DNA of 64,000 nucleotides from Microbaculum sp051390635 (lineage in GTDB: Bacteria > Pseudomonadota > Alphaproteobacteria > Rhizobiales > Tepidamorphaceae). The position numbers and the translations under genes were made by a program. How positions within the stretch are numbered: the first letter of the stretch is position 1; each line of letters starts with the position of its first letter. Positions 1 through 8,878 of this stretch are shown piece after piece. The notes beneath the pieces are model-generated. The model was not told where the DNA came from. It ran no database searches and saw only the letters and a program-made list of their open reading frames with translations. The stretch is from the NCBI RefSeq assembly GCF_051390635.1, contig NZ_JBPODT010000001.1, forward strand, positions 930,001 through 994,000. Direction: 5' to 3'.

Positions 1-1702
1 GCTGCCGCTGGCGATCGCCGGAGCGCTCGTCACCGCCGAGGCCGCCTTCAGCGGCATCGCCCACATCACCCTCTTCGGCGGCCGCGCCGGCGCCGTGCTC
101 AGGACGCTGGCGCCGCAGCTGATCGGTGCCGGCGTGTTCGTCGCCGGCGCGCTGTTGCTGTTCTCCGCCGTCACCCCGGCGCGGGTCGAGCACCTCGACA
201 TCCTGCGCGCCGTCCTGCCGTTGCCGGTCCTCGAGGCCTCGCACCTGATTTCCTCGGTCGCGGGCCTGGGGCTGCTGATCCTCTCGCGCGGCCTGATGCG
301 GCGGCTGCGGGTCGCCTGGCGCATGACCGCCGCCATGCTGGTGCTGGCCATCGCCGTATCGCTGCTGAAGGGGCTCGACTATGTCGAGGCGATCCTGCTC
401 ACCATGGTGCTGGTCCTCGTCGTCACCGCCCGCGACAGCTTCCACCGCCGGTCCGGCTTCGCCGCGGGCACCTTCTCGCTCGCCTGGCTCGCCGCGATCG
501 GCGCGATCCTGGTGATCGCCGCCTGGTTCGGCTTCTTCGCCTACCGCCATGTCGAGTATCGCAACGAGCTGTGGTGGCAGTTCGCCTGGGACGGCGACGC
601 GCCGCGCTTCCTGCGCGCGGTGATCGTCGTGGGCGCCGCGGGGCTGCTGTTCCTGATCTGGCGCATCCAGGCGCCGTCCCGGCCGCCCGGCCCCGCCTGC
701 CAGCCCGTAACCGACTCGGTGCGACGTTTACTCGACGATTCCACCGATCCGGAGTCGACCGTCGTCTTGCTCGGCGACAAGCGCCTCCTGGTCACGCCGG
801 ACGAGACGGCCTTCCTCATGTACCAGATCCAGGGATCGAGCTGGATCGCGCTGGGAGAGCCGGTCGGCACGCCCGAGGGCAGGCTGGAAGCCGCCTGGGC
901 CTTCCGCGAACTCGTCGACAGTTACGGCGGTACGCCGGTGTTCTACTCGCTCCGCGCCGACGCCCTGCCGCTGATGCTCGATCTCGGCCTGACCGTCACC
1001 AAATTCGGCGAGGAGGCCAGGGTGCCGCTTGCCGAATTTTCCCTGGACGGCCCGAAATACAAGGATTTCCGCTACGCCATCCGCCGCGCCGAGCGCGACG
1101 GCGCCCGCTTCGAGATCGTGCCCAAGGCAAATATCGAATCGATCCTAACGGAGCTGAAGGACGTTTCCGACGAATGGCTCGCCGACAAGGCCGGCGGCGA
1201 GAAGGGCTTTTCGCTCGGCTACTTTTCCGAGGATTATCTTCGGAATTTCGATATCGCCGTGGTGCGCGTCGACGAGCGCATCGTTGCCTTCGCGAATATC
1301 CTGCGGTCCGGCGCCGGCAAGGCCGAGTTCTCCGTCGACCTGATGCGCCACCGCACCGTTTCGCCTTACGGCACAATGGATTATCTGTTCGCCGAACTGA
1401 TGCTCGCGGCCAAGGCGCAGGGCTACACCTGGTTCGACCTGGGCATGGCGCCGCTGTCGGGTTTCGAGCACCACCGGCTGGCGCCGACCTGGCACAAGGT
1501 CGGCAATTTCCTCTTCGCCCACGGCTCGGCGCTCTACAATTTCACCGGCCTGCGCGCCTACAAGGACAAGTTCCACCCCGTCTGGTCGCCGCGCTACATC
1601 GCCCTTCCCGGCGGCTTCGCCCTGCCCCGCGTACTGATGGACTGCGCCACGCTGATCTCCGGCGGACCCGGCGATTTCGTCAAGAAGGCGATCCGCAAAT
1701 AA
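1..1702 (+). CDS. mprF: MprF-like phosphatidylglycerol lysyltransferase, 3' part only
   Basis: The reading frame is open from the left window edge (frame of base 2), so the true start lies outside and about 567 residues are visible. The first ~200 residues are a run of hydrophobic membrane helices. The remaining ~330 residues form a soluble domain of the DUF2156 / GNAT-like type found at the C-terminus of MprF, which transfers an aminoacyl group from tRNA to phosphatidylglycerol on the inner membrane. Readable motifs are LLGDKRLL, YQIQGSSWIALGEPVG and WFDLGMAPLSG. MprF modification lowers envelope negative charge and can protect against cationic peptides. Which amino acid is used cannot be told. 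It converges on rpoH and the two share a bidirectional hairpin terminator. Confidence 0.85.
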   Translation, partial: LPLAIAGALVTAEAAFSGIAHITLFGGRAGAVLRTLAPQLIGAGVFVAGALLLFSAVTPARVEHLDILRAVLPLPVLEASHLISSVAGLGLLILSRGLMRRLRVAWRMTAAMLVLAIAVSLLKGLDYVEAILLTMVLVLVVTARDSFHRRSGFAAGTFSLAWLAAIGAILVIAAWFGFFAYRHVEYRNELWWQFAWDGDAPRFLRAVIVVGAAGLLFLIWRIQAPSRPPGPACQPVTDSVRRLLDDSTDPESTVVLLGDKRLLVTPDETAFLMYQIQGSSWIALGEPVGTPEGRLEAAWAFRELVDSYGGTPVFYSLRADALPLMLDLGLTVTKFGEEARVPLAEFSLDGPKYKDFRYAIRRAERDGARFEIVPKANIESILTELKDVSDEWLADKAGGEKGFSLGYFSEDYLRNFDIAVVRVDERIVAFANILRSGAGKAEFSVDLMRHRTVSPYGTMDYLFAELMLAAKAQGYTWFDLGMAPLSGFEHHRLAPTWHKVGNFLFAHGSALYNFTGLRAYKDKFHPVWSPRYIALPGGFALPRVLMDCATLISGGPGDFVKKAIRK

Positions 1703-1729
1703 AAAGCCCCCGGCGAAGCGGGGGCTTTT
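1702..1729. terminator. Bidirectional intrinsic terminator between mprF and rpoH
   Basis: A perfect 11-bp stem (AAAAGCCCCCG paired with CGGGGGCTTTT, loop of 6 nt) begins immediately after the mprF stop codon. The A/T flanks give a T-run on either strand, so it can end transcription of both convergent genes. Confidence 0.85.
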
Positions 1730-1757
1730 GTCCGGTTCAGGACGACGAACGCGCGGC

Positions 1758-2651
1758 TTACGCGGCCGCCTCGCCCGCCTCCAGCTTCTTGGCCGCCTCG
1801 GTGACGGCCTTCTGCACCTTCTCGAAGGCGCGCACCTCGATCTGGCGGACGCGTTCGCGGGAGACGCCGAATTCCTCCGACAAGGCCTCCAGCGTCAGCG
1901 GGTCCTCGTCGAGACGCCGCGCGGTGAAGATGCGCTTCTCGCGGTCGTTGAGGACCTCGAGCGCATTGACGAGCATCTTCTTGCGGTTGTCGAGTTCCTC
2001 GTTCTCGGCAAGCAGGGTCTCCTGGCTTTCCTGGTCGTCGACCAGCCAGTCCTGCCATTCCGAGCCCGTGTCCCCGTCGGCGCGCAGCGGCGAGTTCAGC
2101 GAGGCGTCACCCGACAGGCGCCGGTTCATCGAGACGACATCGTCCTCGGGCACGCCGAGGCGCGTCGCGATCTCGCTGACCTGCTCGGGATTGAGATCGC
2201 CGTCCTCGAGCGCGGCGATCTGCCCCTTCACCTTGCGTAGGTTGAAGAACAGCTTCTTCTGGTTCGCCGTGGTGCCCATCTTCACCAGGCTCCACGAGCG
2301 CAGGATGTATTCCTGGATGGAGGCGCGGATCCACCACATGGCGTAGGTGGCGAGCCGGAATCCCTTATCGGGCTCGAACCGCTTGACGGCCTGCATCAGG
2401 CCGACATTACCTTCCGAGATGATCTCGCCGATCGGCAGCCCGTAGCCACGATAGCCCATGGCGATCTTGGCCACGAGGCGCAGGTGGCTGGTGACGAGCC
2501 TGTGCGCGGCCTCGCGATCGCCCTGCTCGCGCCAGTTCTTGGCGAGCATGAACTCCTCGTTCGGCTCCAGCATCGGGAAGCGGCGGATCTCCGAGAGATA
2601 ACGCGAGAGTCCGCCTTCCGCCGTGACGGCGGGAAGTGCGATATTGGCCAT
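1758..2651 (-). CDS. rpoH: RNA polymerase heat-shock sigma factor RpoH (sigma-32)
   Basis: A 297-residue sigma-70 family protein that directs RNA polymerase to heat-shock promoters. Region 2 is clear (GNVGLMQAVKRFEPDKGFRL, then TYAMWWIRASIQEYILRSW, residues ~81-120). It is followed by the RpoH-specific box QKKLFFNLRK (131-140) and a C-terminal region 4 helix-turn-helix (EFGVSRERVRQIE). The ATG at 2651 is preferred because AGGAGGA lies just upstream; a longer in-frame extension to 2726 lacks family similarity. The gene stands alone, downstream of the pseudouridine synthase gene in the same orientation. Many alphaproteobacteria carry two rpoH paralogues, so this may be rpoH1 or rpoH2. Confidence 0.95.
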   Translation of the reverse strand: MANIALPAVTAEGGLSRYLSEIRRFPMLEPNEEFMLAKNWREQGDREAAHRLVTSHLRLVAKIAMGYRGYGLPIGEIISEGNVGLMQAVKRFEPDKGFRLATYAMWWIRASIQEYILRSWSLVKMGTTANQKKLFFNLRKVKGQIAALEDGDLNPEQVSEIATRLGVPEDDVVSMNRRLSGDASLNSPLRADGDTGSEWQDWLVDDQESQETLLAENEELDNRKKMLVNALEVLNDREKRIFTARRLDEDPLTLEALSEEFGVSRERVRQIEVRAFEKVQKAVTEAAKKLEAGEAAA

Positions 2652-2774
2652 TTTTCCTCCTCTTGCGGCCCCTGTGAACGGCCCCCGTCCTGGGCGACCC
2701 GGGTCACAGGTCCTGGAACAAGCCAAGACTGAATTAGAGAGGTCTATTATGTCAGAAAGTTGTTCCCCTCTTGT

Positions 2775-3785
2775 TCACGTTCCGGTGAGTGTGTCGACAA
2801 GAGCCCGGAGGTCGGCCGGAAAATCGCTCTCGAACCGCCTGGTCTCGCCGCTCACCGGATGAGCGAACACCAAGAGATAGGCATGCAGGGCCTGCCTTCC
2901 AAGGGTTTCCAGCGATTTTCGTTGCGCATCGGTCAAAAGACGCGATTTCGAACGGAAACCGGCCGCATAAACCGGATCGCCCAGAATTGGGTGGCCGATA
3001 TGGGCCATATGAACGCGGATCTGATGGGTGCGCCCCGTCTCCAGCCGGCATTCGACGAGACTGGCGACCGGACTGCCGTTGGCGCCCGGGAACGTATCCA
3101 CCACCTCGTAGTGGGTTACTGCGTTCCGCCCGTTTGCGCGAACCGCCATTTTCTCCGGATTCTGCGGCGATCGCGCGATCGGCGCATCGATCGTGCCGTA
3201 TTTTCGCGGCGGGACGCCCCAGACCAGCGTCCGGTAGCCGCGCTCCAGGACTCCGGTGCGGCCGTGGTCGGCGAATTGCTCGGCGAGCGAGCGATGCGCC
3301 GTGTCCGTCTTGGCAACGACCATCAGGCCGGACGTATCCTTGTCGAGCCGGTGCACGATTCCCGGCCGCTCCACCCCGCCGATGCCGGACAGGCTGCCGG
3401 CGCAGTGATGGAGCAACGCATTCACCAGCGTGCCGTTCGGGGTTCCAGCGCCCGGATGCACCACCAGACCGGCCGGCTTCTCGATGACGATCAGCGCGTC
3501 GTCCTCGTAGACGACTTCCAGCGGAATGTCCTGCGGCTCGGGCGTCGCCGGCGCGGGCGGCGGCACCGATACGGCGACCTCGGTGTCCGCCGCCTCGGTC
3601 ACGTTGACCCGGTATTTCGGCTCGACTATCGTCCGCCCGCCGATCGTTACCCGGCCGTCGCGGATCAAGGCCTGTAGCCGCGAGCGGCTGAAATGGGGAA
3701 GCAGATCGGCGAGAACGCGATCGAGCCGACCGCCCGCGGCGTCGGCAGGCACCCTTACCGAGATATTTTCGTCGTCCCGCTCCAT
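2775..3785 (-). CDS. rluD: RluA/RluD-family 23S rRNA pseudouridine synthase
   Basis: 336 residues. An N-terminal S4 RNA-binding domain (RLDRVLADLLPHFSRSRLQALIRDG, ~20-45) is followed by the pseudouridine synthase domain with catalytic-aspartate motif HRLDKDTSGLMVVAKT (~155-170) and a GRTHQIRVH motif. RluD makes pseudouridines in helix 69 of 23S rRNA; whether this copy is RluD or a close RluA-type relative cannot be settled from sequence alone. The ATG at 3785 has GGAG upstream at good spacing, and that choice makes its start codon overlap the start codon of the divergent gene at 3784. Confidence 0.88.
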   Translation of the reverse strand: MERDDENISVRVPADAAGGRLDRVLADLLPHFSRSRLQALIRDGRVTIGGRTIVEPKYRVNVTEAADTEVAVSVPPPAPATPEPQDIPLEVVYEDDALIVIEKPAGLVVHPGAGTPNGTLVNALLHHCAGSLSGIGGVERPGIVHRLDKDTSGLMVVAKTDTAHRSLAEQFADHGRTGVLERGYRTLVWGVPPRKYGTIDAPIARSPQNPEKMAVRANGRNAVTHYEVVDTFPGANGSPVASLVECRLETGRTHQIRVHMAHIGHPILGDPVYAAGFRSKSRLLTDAQRKSLETLGRQALHAYLLVFAHPVSGETRRFESDFPADLRALVDTLTGT

Positions 3786-4170
3786 GACCGCTCCACAAAT
3801 CCCTGACGCAAATACCGCACCTGACGCAAATCCAGCTGCCGGCAGCTGGGCCGAGCGCAACTATCGCTCGCTCAAGATCGCCGTGATCCTGATGGGCGTC
3901 ATGATCGTGCTGGGATTGATCGTCATCTTCGCCACGATCGTCAACCGGATGTCCGGCGACGGCTCCGCGCCGGAGGTCGCCCCCCTGGTCGTTGCGGTGC
4001 CCGATGACGTGGCGAAATTGCTCGGTGCCGACGGCGAAATCATCTCCACCGTCGTCGACGGCAGCCGCATGGCGATCGTCGTCAAGCGACCGGAGGGTCA
4101 TGCCGTCATCGTCGTGGACCTGCGCTCGGGCAAGGTGCTGAACGTCATCGGCGGCGGCGCCGGGCGCTGA
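3784..4170 (+). CDS. Small single-pass membrane protein, conserved hypothetical (possibly DUF6476 type)
   Basis: 128 residues: a short Pro/Ala-rich N-terminus, one strong transmembrane helix (KIAVILMGVMIVLGLIVIFATIV, split as ~33-55), then a ~70-residue domain ending in LRSGKVLNVIGGG. The repeated pattern of short beta-like segments (GADGEIISTVVDGSRMAIVV) suggests a small periplasmic beta domain, but I know no function. Alphaproteobacterial genomes often carry such a gene divergent from rluD. The ATG at 3784 lacks a Shine-Dalgarno sequence and overlaps the rluD start on the other strand, so a leaderless mRNA or a different start is possible. Confidence 0.65.
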   Translation: MTAPQIPDANTAPDANPAAGSWAERNYRSLKIAVILMGVMIVLGLIVIFATIVNRMSGDGSAPEVAPLVVAVPDDVAKLLGADGEIISTVVDGSRMAIVVKRPEGHAVIVVDLRSGKVLNVIGGGAGR

Positions 4171-4258
4171 CCTCGAACCTTTTCCACCGGATGCGACGGC
4201 CCTTGCAGGGCCGCGGCTTCCGGTCTATATCCCACCGATCGCGTGGATCGTGACCGCC

Positions 4259-4334
4259 GCCCCCTTCGTCTAGCGGTCTAGGACGCCGCCCTCTCACGGC
4301 GGAAACAGGGGTTCGAGTCCCCTAGGGGGCGCCA
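4259..4334 (+). tRNA. tRNA-Glu, anticodon CTC, CCA encoded
   Basis: The cloverleaf can be read directly. Acceptor GCCCCCT pairs with AGGGGGC, the anticodon stem is CCGCC/GGCGG with loop CTCTCAC (anticodon CTC at 4293-4295), and the T-arm contains GGTTCGAGTCC. The discriminator is G and CCA is encoded at 4332-4334. It reads GAG codons. Confidence 0.96.
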
Positions 4335-4435
4335 ACGATCCGTTTGCCCAGCCGGGAGTAGATCGCTCGGGCTAGCCGCTGCGACGCGCTGGCTTTCACC
4401 CTGGCCGACAATCACTTGGACGGACCGGCAATCGC

Positions 4436-5134
4436 ATGAACGACCAGAGCCCTCTCGCAAGCCATCCTGCCGCGCCCGATTCGGCCGACGAGATCCGCGA
4501 GACGATCATCCGCTCCTTCCACGGTTCGGCGCGCCATGACCGGCCCTATGCGCATTGGATCCTCGACGAAGTCATACCGCTGGCGTCCGCCCGCGCCATC
4601 CCCGAGCTGCCGTTCCCGGCGCCGGTAATCGACGACACCGAGGGAAAACGCGACACCCACAACTCGACCCGCGTCTTCTTCTCGCAGGAGAACCAGGCCA
4701 GGTATCCGGTCTGCGCAGCGATTGCCGAAGCCCTGCAGCATCCCGATTGCGTCGCCGCCATCAAGGACGTGACCGGCGCCGATCTCGACGGCTCCTCGCT
4801 GAGAATCGAATATGCGCAGGACCGCGACGGCTTCTGGCTTCAGCCGCATACCGATATCGGCCCGAAGCGCATCACCTTCCTGCACTACCTGATCGACCTG
4901 CCCGGCGCCGAGACGCTCGGCACCGACATCTACGAGGACGACGCGGCCCATACCCATGCCGGCACGTCGCCCGCGGCGTTCAATCAGGGGTTCGTTTTCC
5001 TGCCGGCGACGAACACCTGGCACGGCTTCGAGAAGCGCACGATCCCCGGAATCCGCAAGTCGATCATCATCAACTATGTCGGCCCGGAATGGCGCAACCG
5101 CCAGGAACTCGCCTTCCCGAACGACCCCGTATGA
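4436..5134 (+). CDS. 2-oxoglutarate/Fe(II)-dependent oxygenase family protein
   Basis: 232 residues. The core resembles the double-stranded beta-helix of 2OG-Fe(II) oxygenases: the iron ligands look like H138 and D140 (QPHTDIGPKRITFLHYL) and H196 (NTWHGFEK), with R207 (GIRKSIIINY) a likely 2-oxoglutarate anchor. Related proteins are found both as free-standing enzymes and beside carbohydrate or capsule genes. The substrate cannot be predicted here, because the neighbours are a tRNA and a cyclic-di-GMP protein. The ATG at 4436 is the first start in frame after the tRNA. Confidence 0.75.
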   Translation: MNDQSPLASHPAAPDSADEIRETIIRSFHGSARHDRPYAHWILDEVIPLASARAIPELPFPAPVIDDTEGKRDTHNSTRVFFSQENQARYPVCAAIAEALQHPDCVAAIKDVTGADLDGSSLRIEYAQDRDGFWLQPHTDIGPKRITFLHYLIDLPGAETLGTDIYEDDAAHTHAGTSPAAFNQGFVFLPATNTWHGFEKRTIPGIRKSIIINYVGPEWRNRQELAFPNDPV

Positions 5135-5280
5135 AGTCGACTTTTGGAGTTTGCTTCGGTCATTCGTTAACCAGCTCGATTAATCCAATCTAAGGCCGCT
5201 GCCGCATAGTATTTCGCCTTGGCGCGACCCGTTCCGGGAGGACTCGGAGCGGCACGCTTAAAGCTGGCGACGGGAATGCT

Positions 5281-7602
5281 ATGCCTGCGAAATCGACAGA
5301 GCTAATTCGCGGCATCGCAGGCCGCGGCTACGGGATCATCCGCCGGATGGGTCCCAGTGATGCAATATTCCTGATCGTAACGGTGGTCGGCGTCGCCCTG
5401 TACACGTGGCGGACCATTGACGGGACGCCGTATGATCCGGTCCTCGTCCTCGCGATTCGCGGCATCTTCCTGGCGTTTACCGTCTGGTACGTGCTGATCG
5501 GGGTGCGCCGCCGCCAGCTTCTCAGCTATTTCAGCGAAGCGATCGAGAAGACGCCCACGGCTTTCGCCATCTACGATGAACGTGACAGGCTGGTTGCGCG
5601 CAACCGCGCCTACGAACTGGCTCACGGAACGGCTTTCGACCAACTGCGCGAACCGATCTACTACGAGAACGTCGTCAAGGCCGCCTGCCCGCCGACATTG
5701 CCGCCAGCTGTGCAGCGGCGGGAAATGGACCTCAGCCTCTACCATCATCGTCACGCGACCGGTAAGCCCTTCGACCGGCTCTACTCCGACGGACGCTGGC
5801 TACGGGTTATCAAGGCACGCACGGCAAGCGGCGCCAATGTCGGGGTAGGCATCGACGTCACGGAACTCTACGAGGCCAAGGCCGCCGCCGACCGCGAACA
5901 CTCCCGCTTTCGCGGTCTCGCCGAGAACCTACCGATCGGCATCTGGCATTTCGATTCCGAAGGCCGCACCATCTTCGTCAATCGCGACCTGCTCGACCTG
6001 TTCGACCTGTCCAGCCAGGACGCCATCGCCAACGTCGCCGCTCCGTATTTCATTGCCGCGCACGTCCAGGGGTTCGATCCCGCGCACCTCAACGACGAGC
6101 ACAACAAGCTGGGCAACCTCGCCATTCGCACGGTCGACGGCCATACCCGCCACGTCATCATCCGCACGTCCGCCCTGCCCGCCGAAACCACTGGGCTCGG
6201 CGAGACGATCATGTCGTTCATCGACGTGACGCCGCTGAAGGAAGCCGAACGCCGCATCGACTATCTCGCCCACCGCGACATGTTGACCGGCGCCCGCAAT
6301 CGTGCCGCCTTCGTCGAGGCGATCGAGACCGCCGCCGACATCAGCACCGACGACAATCCGTGCTGGATGCTGTCCATGGATCTCGACGACTTCAAGCCGA
6401 TCAACGATCAGTTCGGCCACGCCGTTGGCGACGCACTGCTCAGGGAGTTCGTGAACCGCATCGAAGCGATCGGCTGTCCGGACTCGTTTCTATACCGCCT
6501 CGGCGGCGACGAGTTCTGCATCATGCTGATGGGCCTGTCGCGGCCGCAGGTCGAGGACGTCGCGAAAGCCATCCTCGAAGCGGTCGACCATCCCTTTCAG
6601 CTCGGCCACAACCGGATCTGCGTTGCCGCGAGCATCGGCATCGCCGCGATACCGCTCGACGCCACCGACGCCGACTCCGCGCAACGCTACGCCGACCTCG
6701 CGCTCTACTCCGTCAAGAAGCGGCCCGGCGGAGGCGGCGGCTACGCGTTCTTCACGAAGGAACTCGCCGAACGCGACCTGCAGGAACGCATCATGACGCT
6801 CGACCTGTCGCGGGCGCTGGCAGGCAACGATTTCGAGTTCGCGTTCCAGCCGATATTCCGGCGCACCGATCGCGCCGTCGTCGCCATCGAGGCGTTGTTG
6901 CGCTGGACCAATCGGCGAACCGGCGAGCGGGTTCCGCCCGCCCGGTTCATCGCGGCGGCGGAGCGCTCGGGCGTTATCGGCCGTATCGACCACTGGGTGT
7001 TCGCCCGGGTCGCCGCATACGTTTCGGATCTTTTGAACCGCGGGATCAAGCCGCCGCTCACGATGATCAACATGTCGCCGCTGACGCTCGAAGCGTCCGG
7101 ATTCATCACCGGAATCGACCAGATCCTCCAGAAATTCCCGGATGTCTGCGGCCACCTGTGCATCGAGATCACCGAAGGCGTCATGGTCGATGACCGCGCC
7201 AGGCTTCGCGAGACCTTCCGGAAACTCGGCGACCGCGGAATAAGGACGGCCATAGACGATTTCGGGACCGGTCAGACCTCGGTTGCGTTGCTGCGCGACC
7301 TCCCGGTCGGCTTCATCAAGATCGACCGCAGCTATGTCGCGGGCATCGAGACCGATCCCCAGGCGATGGCGATCGTCGCAACCATCGTGCGGCTCAGCCG
7401 GGACCTGGGCATACGGGTCATCGGCGAAGGGGTGGAGACGCAGGAGCAGCTGTCGGCGCTGGAGACGGCGGGTTGCGATCTCATCCAGGGCTACCTGTGG
7501 GGCCGGCCGATCGCCGCCGCCGAAATGGAGGTCCTGCTCGAGAAGGCCGACGCGGCGACCTCGCCGACGGCTACTCACCCGGTGTCAGATCGGCTTCCTT
7601 GA
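5281..7602 (+). CDS. Membrane-anchored PAS-GGDEF-EAL cyclic-di-GMP signalling protein
   Basis: 773 residues. Two N-terminal transmembrane helices (~27-45 and ~57-77) are followed by two PAS-like sensory regions (~85-195 and ~205-320), a GGDEF diguanylate cyclase domain with intact GGDEF at 408-412, and an EAL phosphodiesterase domain (E537-A-L, then DDFGTG and GEGVETQEQL). Both catalytic signatures look complete, so the protein could make and degrade cyclic-di-GMP, or one domain may be regulatory. Such proteins switch between motile and sessile life, which fits the chemotaxis and flagellar genes nearby. The 3' end overlaps the convergent coiled-coil gene by 32 bp. Confidence 0.93.
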   Translation: MPAKSTELIRGIAGRGYGIIRRMGPSDAIFLIVTVVGVALYTWRTIDGTPYDPVLVLAIRGIFLAFTVWYVLIGVRRRQLLSYFSEAIEKTPTAFAIYDERDRLVARNRAYELAHGTAFDQLREPIYYENVVKAACPPTLPPAVQRREMDLSLYHHRHATGKPFDRLYSDGRWLRVIKARTASGANVGVGIDVTELYEAKAAADREHSRFRGLAENLPIGIWHFDSEGRTIFVNRDLLDLFDLSSQDAIANVAAPYFIAAHVQGFDPAHLNDEHNKLGNLAIRTVDGHTRHVIIRTSALPAETTGLGETIMSFIDVTPLKEAERRIDYLAHRDMLTGARNRAAFVEAIETAADISTDDNPCWMLSMDLDDFKPINDQFGHAVGDALLREFVNRIEAIGCPDSFLYRLGGDEFCIMLMGLSRPQVEDVAKAILEAVDHPFQLGHNRICVAASIGIAAIPLDATDADSAQRYADLALYSVKKRPGGGGGYAFFTKELAERDLQERIMTLDLSRALAGNDFEFAFQPIFRRTDRAVVAIEALLRWTNRRTGERVPPARFIAAAERSGVIGRIDHWVFARVAAYVSDLLNRGIKPPLTMINMSPLTLEASGFITGIDQILQKFPDVCGHLCIEITEGVMVDDRARLRETFRKLGDRGIRTAIDDFGTGQTSVALLRDLPVGFIKIDRSYVAGIETDPQAMAIVATIVRLSRDLGIRVIGEGVETQEQLSALETAGCDLIQGYLWGRPIAAAEMEVLLEKADAATSPTATHPVSDRLP

Positions 7603-8761
7603 TACGCTCGGCAAGCGGTGTTCGCGCACCGCCGGTACGGCCCGCGCCGGTCTTGGACATGGACGGGCCGCGACCGTCGGGCGATACCGCGTCGATCAGG
7701 GCACGCACCTCGCCGTCGCCCTGTTCCGCGGCCTGTCGGGTGATGCGGGCCGCCAGGTCGGCGATGCTCTCACGCAACTGCGCGGCGCCCCCATTTCCCA
7801 TAGCAGTAGCGGACGTCACGGCGCCATTCGCGCCACGCCGCTGACCCAGCCGCGCGATTTCCCGGTCCTTGATCTCCAGCTTGGCCTCGAAATCGGCGAT
7901 CACCTTCTTGAGCGCGGCGCGCTCTTCGTCGAGCTTCTTGATGTCTTCTTCCTGATTCAGCTGTTTCAGCGCCGCGGCCGACAGGGCGGCGGTCTTCTCG
8001 GCCACGCGTTCGCGCTGGGCCTCCAGAAGCCCCTGCAGTTCCTTGTTGCGCTTGCGTCGTTCGAGCGACACCTCGCGCCGGCGGGCCACGCGCGCGTTCA
8101 AAAGCGTGATGCGAGTGTCGCGGCCCTTGATCGCGCCGGAAAGCTCGTCGACCGCCGATCCGCGCTCTTCCGCCTCGATCGCGCGCGTCGCAAGCTCGGC
8201 GCGCATCTCCTCGATCCGGCTCTTGTGATTTTCGAGCTGCGTCGTCAGGGCCGCGATCTCAACCTTGCGGCTGTCGGCCAGCGCGCTCTTTTCGGTGAGC
8301 TGCGCGCGCACCTCGCGCAACGTGTCATTCGCTTCCGAGATGAGATGCTGCTTTTCCTTCAAGGACGCCGTCTGGGACGATACCTGGCGCTCGAGCCCGA
8401 GCACGGTTCCCTGCAATTCCTCGATTCGCTCGTCCTGCTCGGCGATCGCGAGTTCCCGCGCGTCGAGCTCCGCGTCCAGCTCGTTGATCCGCCCCTGCCG
8501 GCGGCCGAGCTCGATCTCGCGTTCGGCGGCGAGCCCCTTCTCTTCCTCGTAGCGGACCTCGACCTTGCGCAACTGGACGGCGTAGTCTGCGCGAACGAGA
8601 TCCTTCTCCGACTGGATCTCCGCCATCGACAGAGGAGTCGTCGCGCGAATGCGCTCCTCAATAAGACGCGCCGCGCGCCTCCAGATGACCGGGATCACCA
8701 ATAGCGCTAGCAAGGTGGCGACAAGCGCGCCGAGTGCGAAGACGACGATGTTTTCGATCAT
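7571..8761 (-). CDS. Membrane-anchored coiled-coil protein of unknown function
   Basis: 396 residues from the ATG at 8761. One N-terminal transmembrane helix (IVVFALGALVATLLALLVIP, residues ~4-23) is followed by about 270 residues of charged heptad-like coiled coil rich in Glu, Arg, Leu and Ala. The C-terminal ~80 residues are less ordered and include a Gly/Ala/Thr-rich stretch. The architecture (inner-membrane anchor plus long cytoplasmic coiled coil) resembles RmuC-like or cell-division scaffold proteins, but there is no nuclease signature and I do not recognise a family. It overlaps the end of the GGDEF-EAL gene. An upstream extension to 8800 reads as low-quality sequence and was not used. 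Confidence 0.72.
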   Translation of the reverse strand: MIENIVVFALGALVATLLALLVIPVIWRRAARLIEERIRATTPLSMAEIQSEKDLVRADYAVQLRKVEVRYEEEKGLAAEREIELGRRQGRINELDAELDARELAIAEQDERIEELQGTVLGLERQVSSQTASLKEKQHLISEANDTLREVRAQLTEKSALADSRKVEIAALTTQLENHKSRIEEMRAELATRAIEAEERGSAVDELSGAIKGRDTRITLLNARVARRREVSLERRKRNKELQGLLEAQRERVAEKTAALSAAALKQLNQEEDIKKLDEERAALKKVIADFEAKLEIKDREIARLGQRRGANGAVTSATAMGNGGAAQLRESIADLAARITRQAAEQGDGEVRALIDAVSPDGRGPSMSKTGAGRTGGARTPLAERIKEADLTPGE

Positions 8762-8878
8762 ATGTCGACCAGCGTCCGATGGGACGCATACGAAACACAC
8801 ACCGCCAGCGCTCGCGCCAGTGACGGTAGCCAGTAAAGTAACCGGTCGCGGCGCTACACTCCAGCGCCGAATTCGCCC

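Noticed and set aside
571..2346. Long plus-strand open frame of 591 codons
   Set aside because: It runs through mprF in another frame and then antisense to rpoH. Composition is Arg/Pro-rich, typical of shadow frames in GC-rich DNA.
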